Positions 42,895 to 50,832 of a stretch of DNA of 64,000 nucleotides are shown here, in pieces. A model generated the notes under the pieces. The model was not told where the DNA came from. It saw only the letters and a list, made by a program, of their open reading frames with translations, and made no database searches. Source of the DNA: Rubellimicrobium sp. (GTDB lineage Bacteria > Pseudomonadota > Alphaproteobacteria > Rhodobacterales > Rhodobacteraceae); assembly GCA_020852925.1 (NCBI GenBank), contig JADYZU010000020.1:140547-204546 (forward strand). Direction: 5' to 3'. The first letter of the stretch is position 1. Every line of letters starts with the position of its first letter. A program made the translations under genes and the position numbers.

Positions 42895-43049
42895 ACATCC
42901 TTGTCCTTCTCATCCCGATCTCGCTGTTCCTGGGCATCTTCGGGCTGGGTTTCTTCCTGTGGTCGATGAAGACCCGGCAGTATGACGACCCCGAGGGCGA
43001 CGCCGCGCGCATCCTCGCCGATCGCTGGGACGATCATCCCGCGCCCTGA
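42891..43049 (+). CDS. ccoS: Cbb3 oxidase assembly protein CcoS (FixS)
   Basis: A 52-residue protein, one membrane helix at residues 2-24 (N-I-L-V-L-L-I-P-I-S-L-F-L-G-I-F-G-L-G) followed by W-S-M-K-T-R-Q-Y-D-D-P-E-G-D and a short acidic tail. This is the FixS pattern: helix, then Q-Y-D-D/E-P-E-G-D-A. ATG overlaps the ccoI stop (ATGA). Last gene of ccoGHIS; role is cofactor insertion into CcoN. Confidence 0.93.
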   Translation: MNILVLLIPISLFLGIFGLGFFLWSMKTRQYDDPEGDAARILADRWDDHPAP

Positions 43050-43156
43050 TCGCACCCCTTGACGCGGCCCCTTGCCGAATCGGCTGACCGGGGGGATTCC
43101 TCGAACCTGCGCGGCGTTCCGGCCCGCGTGTCCGGCAGCGCCGAGAAAGGAACACC

Positions 43157-44437
43157 ATGACCCGCATCACCGGCCTGCGCACCCTTGACGTGCGCTTCCC
43201 AACCAGCGCGCATCTGGACGGATCCGATGCGATGAACCCCGATCCCGATTATTCCGCCGCCTATGTCGTGCTGGAAACCGACGGCCCGCACGAGGGGCAC
43301 GGCCTGACCTTCACCATCGGCCGCGGCAACGAGGTCTGCGTCGCCGCGATCCGCGCGATGCGGCATCTTGTGGTCGGGCTGGACCTGGACTGGATCACCG
43401 CCGACATGGGGCGGTTCTGGCGGCATGTCACCTCTGACAGCCAGTTGCGCTGGATCGGGCCGGACAAGGGGGCGATCCATCTGGCGACCGGCGCCGTGGT
43501 CAATGCCGTCTGGGATCTCTGGGCACGGGTAGAGGGCAAGCCGGTCTGGCAGCTGGTGGCTGAAATGAGCCCGGCCGAACTCGTCCGGTGCATCGACTTC
43601 CGTTATCTGACCGATTGCATCACGCCGGAATGGGCGCTGGATTTCCTCACCCGGCAGGCCGAGGGCAAGGAGGACAGGATCGCCACGCTGCGGAGCGAGG
43701 GCTATCCCTGTTACACCACGTCGGCGGGTTGGCTGGGCTATGACGATGCCAAGCTGCGCCGCCTGTGCCGCGAGGCGGTCGATGCCGGTTTCCGCCACAT
43801 CAAGATGAAGGTCGGCCGCGACCTTGAGGACGACATCCGCCGCCTGACCATCGCCCGCGACGAATGCGGTCCCGATGTGCGGCTGATGATCGACGCCAAT
43901 CAGGTGTGGGAAGTGGATGAGGCCATCGACTGGGTGAACCGGCTGGCCTTCGTGAACCCCTGGTTCATCGAAGAGCCGACCTCGCCCGACGATATCGAGG
44001 GCCACCGCCGCATCCGCGAGGGCGTGGCCCCGGTCGAGGTCGCCACCGGCGAGATGTGCCAGAACCGCATCATCTTCAAGCAGCTCATCATGCGCGGCGC
44101 CGTCGATGTGGTGCAGATCGACGCCTGCCGCATGGGCGGCCTGAACGAGGTGCTGGCCGTCATGCTCATGGCGGCGAAATACGGGCTCAAGGTCTGTCCG
44201 CATGCGGGCGGCGTGGGCCTGTGCGAATATGTGCAGCACATGTCGATGATCGACTACCTGTGCATCTGTGGTACGCGCGAGGGGCGAGTGATCGAATATG
44301 TCGACCACCTGCACGAACATTTCCTTGATCCCTGCGTGATCGAGAACGCGGCCTACATGCCGCCGGCCGCCCCCGGTTTTTCCGTCCGCATGAAAGAGGA
44401 CAGCCTGCGCGACCACACTTTCCGCCCGCCCGCCTGA
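43157..44437 (+). CDS. L-fuconate dehydratase (enolase superfamily)
   Basis: A 426-residue enolase-superfamily enzyme of the FucD/ENOSF1 type, converting L-fuconate to 2-keto-3-deoxy-L-fuconate. Hallmarks: F-T-I-G-R-G-N-E-V-C-V-A-A near 51-63; K216-M-K218 (the K-x-K acid/base pair); metal ligands D246 (M-I-D-A-N-Q), E272 (W-F-I-E-E-P) and E near 302 (A-T-G-E); and H in C-P-H-A-G-G-V-G. ATG 43157 follows GAAAGGAACACC. No other L-fucose genes are adjacent: a lone dehydratase next to an XRE/cupin regulator and PfkB kinase. Confidence 0.92.
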   Translation: MTRITGLRTLDVRFPTSAHLDGSDAMNPDPDYSAAYVVLETDGPHEGHGLTFTIGRGNEVCVAAIRAMRHLVVGLDLDWITADMGRFWRHVTSDSQLRWIGPDKGAIHLATGAVVNAVWDLWARVEGKPVWQLVAEMSPAELVRCIDFRYLTDCITPEWALDFLTRQAEGKEDRIATLRSEGYPCYTTSAGWLGYDDAKLRRLCREAVDAGFRHIKMKVGRDLEDDIRRLTIARDECGPDVRLMIDANQVWEVDEAIDWVNRLAFVNPWFIEEPTSPDDIEGHRRIREGVAPVEVATGEMCQNRIIFKQLIMRGAVDVVQIDACRMGGLNEVLAVMLMAAKYGLKVCPHAGGVGLCEYVQHMSMIDYLCICGTREGRVIEYVDHLHEHFLDPCVIENAAYMPPAAPGFSVRMKEDSLRDHTFRPPA

Positions 44438-44446
44438 CCTCCGGTT

Positions 44447-45076
44447 TCAGGGGCGGATGAAGGCGGTCGTCAGCCGCGAACAGACCAGAAGCACCTTTGC
44501 CACCTCGTCGCCCAGGTTGACAAAGGCATGGCCCATCCGGCTGTCGAAATAGCACGAATCCCCCGGATGCAGTTCGGCCGGGGCGTAGAATTCGGAATGG
44601 AATTCGATCCTGCCATTCAGGACATGGACGAATTCCTCTCCGGGATGAGAGGTCAGCCCCTTGAAATCGTGCACCGAGCGGGACTTGATCTCGACCAGGA
44701 GCGGAACAAATCGGCGATTGGCGATGTCGGCACAAAGCAGTTCATAGTCGTAATGCTCGCTCTGGTAGGTCAGGGACTCGCCCCGGCGCGCGATCGACCT
44801 GCGGCCGTTCACCGGCTTGCCCACAGAGCCGGAAACAAGGTCGGCGATATCCACCCCGAGTCCCTCGGACAGCGCAAGGATCGTGTCGTAGGTCGGGGAC
44901 ATCTGGCCGTTTTCGATCTTGGACAGGGTCGATGTCGCAAGGCCGCAGCGTTCGGCCAGATCGGCAAGCGTCAGCCCCGCCGTCTTGCGCAGGGTCCGGA
45001 CCGTCAGGGAAATCGACCGGACCGGACGCCGGTCCGATTGCCGGGGAGAGGCGGCAGAGTCATCGAGCGCGCTCAT
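44447..45076 (-). CDS. XRE-family regulator with cupin domain
   Basis: A 209-residue regulator. Helix-turn-helix at about 24-75 (L-R-K-T-A-G-L-T-L-A-D-L-A-E-R-C-G-L-A-T-S-T-L-S-K-I-E-N-G). Cupin region at about 140-205 (H-P-G-E-E-F-V-H-V-L-N-G-R-I-E-F-H). Convergent with fucD (9-bp gap). Same family as the regulator at 10.3 kb but not a close copy. A gene pair with PfkB kinase or fucD is possible; direct repeats near 45146 and 45188 are operator candidates. Confidence 0.9.
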   Translation of the reverse strand: MSALDDSAASPRQSDRRPVRSISLTVRTLRKTAGLTLADLAERCGLATSTLSKIENGQMSPTYDTILALSEGLGVDIADLVSGSVGKPVNGRRSIARRGESLTYQSEHYDYELLCADIANRRFVPLLVEIKSRSVHDFKGLTSHPGEEFVHVLNGRIEFHSEFYAPAELHPGDSCYFDSRMGHAFVNLGDEVAKVLLVCSRLTTAFIRP

Positions 45077-45217
45077 CTTCGCCCTCCCTTCCGGGCCGGA
45101 CCCGGATACCTGTCGCGATTATGGTCGCACCTTCCGGGCCTCGTATCAATTGCCCGATTCCGGAGGCCGGCACCGATTGCCGCTGCGTCAATTGGCGCGA
45201 ATGGCGTCATGGCCATT

Positions 45218-45245
45218 CCGGCCGGCCAGAAACCGTGCCGGCCGG
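45218..45245 (-). terminator. Hairpin after the PfkB kinase gene
   Basis: CCGGCCGGC at 45218-45226 pairs perfectly with GCCGGCCGG at 45237-45245 around a 10-nt loop, 17 bp after the kinase stop on the minus strand. No T-tract. Confidence 0.45.
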
Positions 45246-45262
45246 CAATCGTTTCTGCCCGC

Positions 45263-46210
45263 TCAGATCGCGATGGCCGCACAACGGGGCAGGAGTGCCT
45301 CGGCATCCTCGCGCCGACACAGGCGGGTGCCGTCGGTCATGACCGCCGCACTTGCCGCCGCAACTCCGCGCGCCAGCGCCTGCGACAGATCCTCCTGCAT
45401 CGCGAGGCCAAGGGTGAACCCGCCCACGAAACTGTCGCCGGCCCCGACCTTGGAGCGCACCGGCACCTCGGGCGCGCGCGCATGCAGGCGGCGGTCGTGC
45501 GTGGCCAGAACCGATCCCTCGCTGCCACGGGCGACAATGACGATCCGCGCCGCCCCCCGTTCGACCAGCGCGGCGGCAAAGGCCGCGCTCTCGCCCAGAT
45601 CGCGCAGCGGGCGGCCGGCGATCTCGGCGGCCTCCTCTTCGTTCATGCGCAGCACATGCGCCACGCCTTCATCCGAGGCGGCCATGATGTGCAGCGCCTT
45701 GCCCGAGGTATCGACCACCACATCGACCCCCCGTGCGTTCAGTCCGCGCGACAGATCCAGCAGGACGCTGTCCGGCACCCCCGGCGGGATCGACCCCGAG
45801 ATGACGGCAAGCCCGCCCGGTTCGGCCGCTGCGATGATCGAGGCGCTGGCCGCCGTGATGTCGAGGGCGTTCCACTCGGGCCCCGGCAGCATGAAGCGAA
45901 ACTGGTCGCCGGTGCGCTGGTCGATCACCGACAGCGAGGACCGCGTTTCCCCGCGCGAGGGATGCACGATGAGATCAAGCCCGGCCTCGCGCATCAGTTT
46001 GGCCATGTGATCGCCGTTGTGGCCGCCCAGCACGACGAAGGTGCGCGATTCGCCGCCGAGGATCCGGATCGCCCGGCTCACGTTGATGCCGCCGCCGCCC
46101 GGATCCAGATGCGCCGGTTCGCAGCGCAGTTTCACGTTGGGTACGATGGCGCCGACCTGCGTTCCCAGATCGAGCGCCGGGTTGAGAGTGACGGTAAGAA
46201 TGTCGCGCAT
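45263..46210 (-). CDS. PfkB-family hexose kinase (1-phosphofructokinase/6-phosphofructokinase II-like)
   Basis: A 315-residue ribokinase-fold enzyme. It starts M-R-D-I-L-T-V-T-L-N-P-A-L-D, the usual PfkB/LacC/FruK start. The first PfkB signature region is P-G-G-G-G-I-N-V-S-R-A-I at 37-48 and the second is V-G-A-G-D-S-F-V-G-G with catalytic D259. Substrate could be fructose-6-phosphate, fructose-1-phosphate or tagatose-6-phosphate. ATG 46210 is preferred to a longer frame to 46240. Confidence 0.88.
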   Translation of the reverse strand: MRDILTVTLNPALDLGTQVGAIVPNVKLRCEPAHLDPGGGGINVSRAIRILGGESRTFVVLGGHNGDHMAKLMREAGLDLIVHPSRGETRSSLSVIDQRTGDQFRFMLPGPEWNALDITAASASIIAAAEPGGLAVISGSIPPGVPDSVLLDLSRGLNARGVDVVVDTSGKALHIMAASDEGVAHVLRMNEEEAAEIAGRPLRDLGESAAFAAALVERGAARIVIVARGSEGSVLATHDRRLHARAPEVPVRSKVGAGDSFVGGFTLGLAMQEDLSQALARGVAAASAAVMTDGTRLCRREDAEALLPRCAAIAI

Positions 46211-46302
46211 CGGTCGCCCCCTGATGATCGGCGCGACCATTGCCCCGCCTGCCCCCGGGATGCAACGGAAATGTTAGCGGTAGCAGCCCGGGCGCCCGCT
46301 GC

Positions 46303-46695
46303 CTAGTGCCACCACTGGTCGATCGAGGCGATATCGTCGTCGGACCAGCCGAAATGATGCGCGAATTCATGAATCGTCACATGCGCGACCAGTTCCGCGA
46401 TGGTGACGTTGCCACGCTCGGCCCATTCGTCAAGGATCGGCCGGCGGAACAGCCATACGGTATCCGGCCCCTGCGGCACGTCCCAGTTCGATTTCTCGGT
46501 CAGCGGGATACCGTCATAGAGCCCGGTCAGTTCGAACGGCTCCATCTCCATCTCCTCGAGCACGGCATCATCGGCGAAATCGAGAACGCGGATGGCGACG
46601 GCGCGCGCGAGGTCGCGAAACGCGAGCGGCAGGTTCTCGATCGTCTGACGGGCGAGTTCCTCGATATCGTCGGCGGAGGGGGCGATGTGATCCAT
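46303..46695 (-). CDS. Zincin-like metallopeptidase family protein (PF06262 type)
   Basis: A 130-residue single-domain zincin. The H-E-x-x-H motif is H-E-F-A-H-H-F-G, with D-D-D-I downstream giving the third ligand region (G-W-S-D-D). The N-terminal part is helical (S-A-D-D-I-E-E-L-A-R-Q-T-I). P-D-T-V-W-L-F-R-R-P-I-L-D is the characteristic middle segment. Start ATG 46695 (or 46704). Divergent from gltX with about 75 bp between. Physiological substrate unknown. Confidence 0.88.
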   Translation of the reverse strand: MDHIAPSADDIEELARQTIENLPLAFRDLARAVAIRVLDFADDAVLEEMEMEPFELTGLYDGIPLTEKSNWDVPQGPDTVWLFRRPILDEWAERGNVTIAELVAHVTIHEFAHHFGWSDDDIASIDQWWH

Positions 46696-46771
46696 GGCGC
46701 CCATATGGACAAAACCGGGCCGCTGTGAAAGAGCCGTTGCGCCCGGCACGCCCGCGCCACGGAGATGCCCC

Positions 46772-48100
46772 ATGACCACGACCCGCTTTGCCCCCTCGCC
46801 CACCGGCTACATCCATATCGGCAACCTGCGCGCGGCGCTGTTCAACTATGCCATCGCGCGACAGAACGGCGGCACCTTCATCCTGCGCATCGACGATACC
46901 GACCGCGAGCGTTCGAAAGAGGAATATGTCGAGGGGCTGAAGGACGATCTGACCTGGCTGGGCCTGACCTGGGACCGCATAGAACGGCAGTCGGCCCGGA
47001 TCGACCGCTACGAATCCGCCCGGGCCCGGCTGATCGCCGAGGGCCGGATCTACGAATGTTTCGAGACCCCGACCGAGCTTGACCTCAAGCGCAAGAAACT
47101 GCTGAACATGGGGCGTCCGCCGGTCTATGACCGCGCCGCGCTCCTGCTTTCGCCCGAGGAGAAGGACCGCCTGCGCGCCGAACGTGGCAGCCACTGGCGA
47201 TTCCGGCTCGATCATGAGCGGATCGAATGGCAGGACGGAATCCTGGGCGCGATCTCGATCGACGCGGCAAGTGTCTCGGATCCGGTGATCGTCAAGAACG
47301 ACGGCCAGTATCTCTATTCCTTCGCCTCGGCCGTCGATGATGTCGAGATGGGCGTGACCGACATCGTGCGCGGCGCCGATCATGTCACCAACACCGCCAC
47401 CCAGATCCAGATGATCGAGGCGCTGGGCGGCCGTCCGCCCCGTTTCGCGCATCACTCGCTTCTGACCGGGCCGGACGGCGACGGCCTGTCCAAGCGCCAC
47501 GGCGCCCTTTCGATCCGCGACCTGCGCGCAAGGGGGCTCGAGCCGATGGCAGTGCTGTCGCTCATGGCCCGGCTTGGTTCGTCGGAACCGGTCGAATTGC
47601 GCGCCACGGTCGCGGATGTGGTCGCGAACTTCCGGGTCGAGAGCTTTGGCGCCGCCCCGACCCGCTTTGATCCCGAGGATCTTGTGCCGCTGAGCGTCCG
47701 TGCCCTTGCGGCAAGGCCCTTTGACAGCGTTGCCGGGGCGATGCGCGCCGCAGGCGTGCCGGATGCACTGGCTCCGGCCGTGTGGGAGGTGCTGCGCGAG
47801 AATATCGGCTCGCTCGACGACATCGCGCCGTGGTGGGCCATCCTTGCCCATGGCGCTGCCGGCATCGCCGACGAGGCCGACCGCGACATGGTCGAGACCG
47901 CCCTCACCCTGCTGCCGCCATTGCCCTACGGGCCGGGCACCTGGGGCGACTGGACCGAGGCGGTGAAACAGGCCACCGGACGCAAGGGCAAGGCGCTGTT
48001 CATGCCCCTGCGCCGGCTTGTGACCGGGCGCGACCGTGGCCCGGAAATGGCGGCGCTGATGCCACTTCTGCAAGTCAGGCCCGCCCTCGCCCTCGCCTGA
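46772..48100 (+). CDS. gltX: Glutamyl-tRNA synthetase (second, GltX2-type)
   Basis: A 442-residue class I synthetase. Catalytic motifs: H15-I-G-N18 (HIGH) in A-P-S-P-T-G-Y-I-H-I-G-N-L-R and L239-S-K-R-H-G (KMSKS equivalent). Length and the C-terminal region fit the second GluRS of alphaproteobacteria, which coexists with a longer GltX1 and charges tRNA-Glu or tRNA-Gln. The ATG at 46772 has GGAG upstream; the longer frame from 46694 is not homologous. Confidence 0.93.
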   Translation: MTTTRFAPSPTGYIHIGNLRAALFNYAIARQNGGTFILRIDDTDRERSKEEYVEGLKDDLTWLGLTWDRIERQSARIDRYESARARLIAEGRIYECFETPTELDLKRKKLLNMGRPPVYDRAALLLSPEEKDRLRAERGSHWRFRLDHERIEWQDGILGAISIDAASVSDPVIVKNDGQYLYSFASAVDDVEMGVTDIVRGADHVTNTATQIQMIEALGGRPPRFAHHSLLTGPDGDGLSKRHGALSIRDLRARGLEPMAVLSLMARLGSSEPVELRATVADVVANFRVESFGAAPTRFDPEDLVPLSVRALAARPFDSVAGAMRAAGVPDALAPAVWEVLRENIGSLDDIAPWWAILAHGAAGIADEADRDMVETALTLLPPLPYGPGTWGDWTEAVKQATGRKGKALFMPLRRLVTGRDRGPEMAALMPLLQVRPALALA

Positions 48101-48179
48101 GGCGGGACGCCGGGTGCACCTGCGGGACCGGTGCACCTGCGGACACGCGCCGCTCCTTTCCCCGGGCCGCCGGTCGCCC

Positions 48180-48587
48180 TTAGAGCCAGTCGCGCAGGAT
48201 CGGGACAAGCGGCAGATCCGCCGGCGGCATCGGGTAATCCCGCAGCGCCGTGGCCCGCACCCATCTGAGAACCTGCCCTTCGCGCGGCCGCGCTGTGCCC
48301 TGCCAGCGGCGGCAGGCGAACAGCGGCATCAGCAGGTGGAACCGCTCGTAGGCGTGGCTGGCAAAGGTCAGCGGCGCAAGGCAGGAGGCATGGGTGTCCA
48401 CCCCCAGTTCCTCGTGCAATTCGCGGATGAGGGCCGCTTCGGGCGTCTCGCCCGCCTCGACCTTGCCGCCGGGGAACTCCCACAGGCCGGCCATCTCCTT
48501 GCCCTCGGGGCGCTGCGCGATCAGCACCCGCCCGTCCGCGTCGATCAGCGCGACCGCAGCCACCAGCAGCAGCGGTCGCCCGGTCAC
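48180..48587 (-). CDS. mutT: MutT/Nudix family 8-oxo-dGTP diphosphatase
   Basis: A 135-residue Nudix hydrolase. The Nudix box starts at G41 (G-K-V-E-A-G-E ... A-L-I-R-E-L-H-E-E-L-G) with E47, R55, E56, E59 and E60. F-P-G-G precedes it. Start is GTG 48587 (GTGA overlap with the argJ stop), so the gene follows argJ in the same transcript. Cleans oxidised dGTP. The secA-parvulin-argJ-mutT order is characteristic of Rhodobacteraceae. Confidence 0.93.
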   Translation of the reverse strand: MTGRPLLLVAAVALIDADGRVLIAQRPEGKEMAGLWEFPGGKVEAGETPEAALIRELHEELGVDTHASCLAPLTFASHAYERFHLLMPLFACRRWQGTARPREGQVLRWVRATALRDYPMPPADLPLVPILRDWL

Positions 48588-49804
48588 GATCGGTAATCCG
48601 CGTTGATGTCGATGTATCCATGGGTCAGGTCGCAGGTCCAGACCCGTGCCCGCCCCCGGCCCAGGCCAAGATCGACCCCGATGACCAGTTCCTGACGCTT
48701 CATGTAGGTGCTGGCCTCGTCCTCGGAATAATCCGGCGCCCGCGCCCCGTCGCGCGCCAGCCACAGGTCGCCGAACCGGATCGACAGAAGGTCGCGGTCC
48801 GCCCTTGCGCCCGACTTGCCCACCGCCATGACGACCCGGCCCCAGTTCGCGTCTTCGCCCGCCACCGCGGTTTTCACCAGCGGCGAATTGGCGATGGCCA
48901 TCGCCACGCGGAAGGCATCGGCATCGTCGGCGGCGCCTTCGACCTGCACCTCGATGAGCTTGCCCGCCCCTTCGCCGTCGCGCACCACCTGCAACGCCAG
49001 ATCGAGCATCACCGCTTCGAGGGCTCCGGCAAAACCCGCGTCCCCCGCGACATCGACACCCGAGACGCCGGTCGCCGCCACCAGCAGCGTGTCCGAGGTC
49101 GAGGTGTCGCTGTCCACGGTGATGCAGTTGAAGGTCCGCGCCGTGGCCGCGCTCACCAGCGCCTGTAGATCGGCCCGGCCGATCCGGGCATCGGTGAAGA
49201 TGTAGACCAGCATCGTCGCCATGTCGGGCGCGATCATGCCCGAACCCTTGGCGATGCCGGCGATGCGCACCGTGCGCCCGCCCACCGTCACGCTGCGCGT
49301 CGCGCCCTTTGGAAAGGTGTCGGTGGTCATGATCGCCCGCGCCGCCGCGCCGATCCCCTCGGGGTCGAGACCGGCCTTCAGATCGCCGATCCGTGCGGTG
49401 ATCCGTTCGTGCGGCATCGGTTCGCCGATCACGCCGGTGGACGAGGTAAAGACCCGCGCCGGGTCGATCCCCATCTCCTGCGCCACCGCCCCGGTGATCG
49501 CAGCCACCGATTCACGCCCGGCGCGCCCGGTGAAGGCGTTGGAATTGCCGGAATTCACCAGGATCGCGGCGCCGCCCGTGCCGGTGCCGCAGATCTTGTC
49601 CTGACAGTCCAGCACCGCCGCCGAGCGGGTGGCCGAGCGCGTGAATGTCCCCGCCACCACGGTGCCGGGGGCCAGATCGACCAGCATCACATCGGTCCGC
49701 CCCGCATAGCGCACGCCTGCCGCCACCGTGGCAAAGCGCACCCCGCCGATCGCGGGCAGGTCGGGAAAGCTGGCGGGAGCGAGGGGCGAAACCTTGTGTG
49801 CCAT
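48584..49804 (-). CDS. argJ: Bifunctional glutamate N-acetyltransferase/amino-acid acetyltransferase ArgJ
   Basis: A 406-residue ornithine acetyltransferase of the arginine pathway. It autocleaves between A196 and T197 in D-M-A-T-M-L, giving the T197 nucleophile. K-G-S-G-M-I-A-P-D precedes it. T-S-S-T-G-V-I-G and G-D-S-D/T (S-D-T-S-T-S-D-T) regions are conserved. Recycles acetyl groups from N-acetylornithine to glutamate. One base separates the stop of parvulin from its start region. Confidence 0.96.
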   Translation of the reverse strand: MAHKVSPLAPASFPDLPAIGGVRFATVAAGVRYAGRTDVMLVDLAPGTVVAGTFTRSATRSAAVLDCQDKICGTGTGGAAILVNSGNSNAFTGRAGRESVAAITGAVAQEMGIDPARVFTSSTGVIGEPMPHERITARIGDLKAGLDPEGIGAAARAIMTTDTFPKGATRSVTVGGRTVRIAGIAKGSGMIAPDMATMLVYIFTDARIGRADLQALVSAATARTFNCITVDSDTSTSDTLLVAATGVSGVDVAGDAGFAGALEAVMLDLALQVVRDGEGAGKLIEVQVEGAADDADAFRVAMAIANSPLVKTAVAGEDANWGRVVMAVGKSGARADRDLLSIRFGDLWLARDGARAPDYSEDEASTYMKRQELVIGVDLGLGRGRARVWTCDLTHGYIDINADYRS

Positions 49805-49805
49805 G

Positions 49806-50660
49806 TCAGTTGTTCAGCAGATCGAGGTTGTAGATCGATGCGGGATCGAAGGCGCCAGCTTCGGGGCGGGTGATGTCGGCCCCGGTCTCGAGTTCCTCGA
49901 TCCTTGCGGTGATCGCCGCCTCCTGAAGTTCGCTCTCGATCTGCGGGCGCACCGTCTCGAGCGGCGGCAGCGCCTGCGGGCGCGATTCGTTGAGCTTGAT
50001 CACATGCCAGCCGAACTGGCTCTGGACCGGTTCGGACACGGTGCCGGGCTCCATCGCCACGACGGCGTTCGAGAAGGGCTCGACCATCATGTTCGGAGTG
50101 AACCAGCCCAGATCGCCGCCATTGGCGCCGGACCCGGTATCGGTGGAAAGTTCGCGGGCCAGATCGGCGAAATCCTCGCCGGCGTTCAGGCGCTCGACCA
50201 CGGCCTGCGCCTCTGCCTCGGTCGCCACAAGGATGTGGTCGGCGTCATATTCAACCTGGGCGGTCGATTCATTGAACCGTTCGTCATAGGCGGCCTGGAT
50301 GGCCTCGTCCGTGACAACCCCGGCCAGCAGGGCATTCACCGCCTCGCCGGCCAGAAGCGACCGCTCTTCGTTCACGAGAGCGATGCCGACGCGCGGGGGG
50401 GCATCCTCGATCGTATCGGCCAGAAGCTGCTGCTGGATCAGTTGCGAAACCATCCCGTCGAACAGCACGTCGGGCGGAAGCTGGCGGTATTCCGCCGGCA
50501 GGCGCGCGGCGGCGGCGATCAGTTCGCCCAGCGTGATCTCGGTGCCGTTGACCGACGCCACCACGCTGTCGCGGGTGATATCGGCCGCGGCCTCCTGCGC
50601 CAGCGCCGGACCCGAGACCGCCAGAATCGCGGTTGTCGCCAGCAGCAATTGTCTCAGCAT
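49806..50660 (-). CDS. Periplasmic parvulin-type peptidyl-prolyl isomerase
   Basis: A 284-residue SurA/PrsA-like foldase. A signal peptide covers about 1-22 (cleavage after A-L-A-Q). An N-terminal helical chaperone region precedes a parvulin domain near 135-235 (D-A-D-H-I-L-V-A, G-D-L-G-W-F, Q-S-Q-F-G-W-H-V-I). Expected to assist outer-membrane protein folding. Divergent from secA with a shared 172-bp region. Adjacent argJ suggests the same operon. Confidence 0.93.
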   Translation of the reverse strand: MLRQLLLATTAILAVSGPALAQEAAADITRDSVVASVNGTEITLGELIAAAARLPAEYRQLPPDVLFDGMVSQLIQQQLLADTIEDAPPRVGIALVNEERSLLAGEAVNALLAGVVTDEAIQAAYDERFNESTAQVEYDADHILVATEAEAQAVVERLNAGEDFADLARELSTDTGSGANGGDLGWFTPNMMVEPFSNAVVAMEPGTVSEPVQSQFGWHVIKLNESRPQALPPLETVRPQIESELQEAAITARIEELETGADITRPEAGAFDPASIYNLDLLNN

Positions 50661-50696
50661 TCGCTCATTCCCCTGTGGTGTCGGCCCGTGCCAACG

Positions 50697-50725
50697 TTGA
50701 CAGCCCCTTGGCCGGCCCTTACATC
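50697..50725 (+). promoter_or_regulatory. Candidate sigma70 promoter of secA
   Basis: TTGACA at 50697-50702 and TACATC at 50720-50725 are separated by 17 bp. The predicted start near 50732 leaves a 100-nt leader to the secA ATG at 50833. Confidence 0.45.
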
Positions 50726-50832
50726 GCGTCAGGCTTCAGGGGCCGGGTGTCGGCGCCCTGTTTATGATGCGTGACCGGGGCCCACAAGCGACCTCAGCGC
50801 AAGAAAGCGTCAGGAAACCGGAGGTTCGGCCG

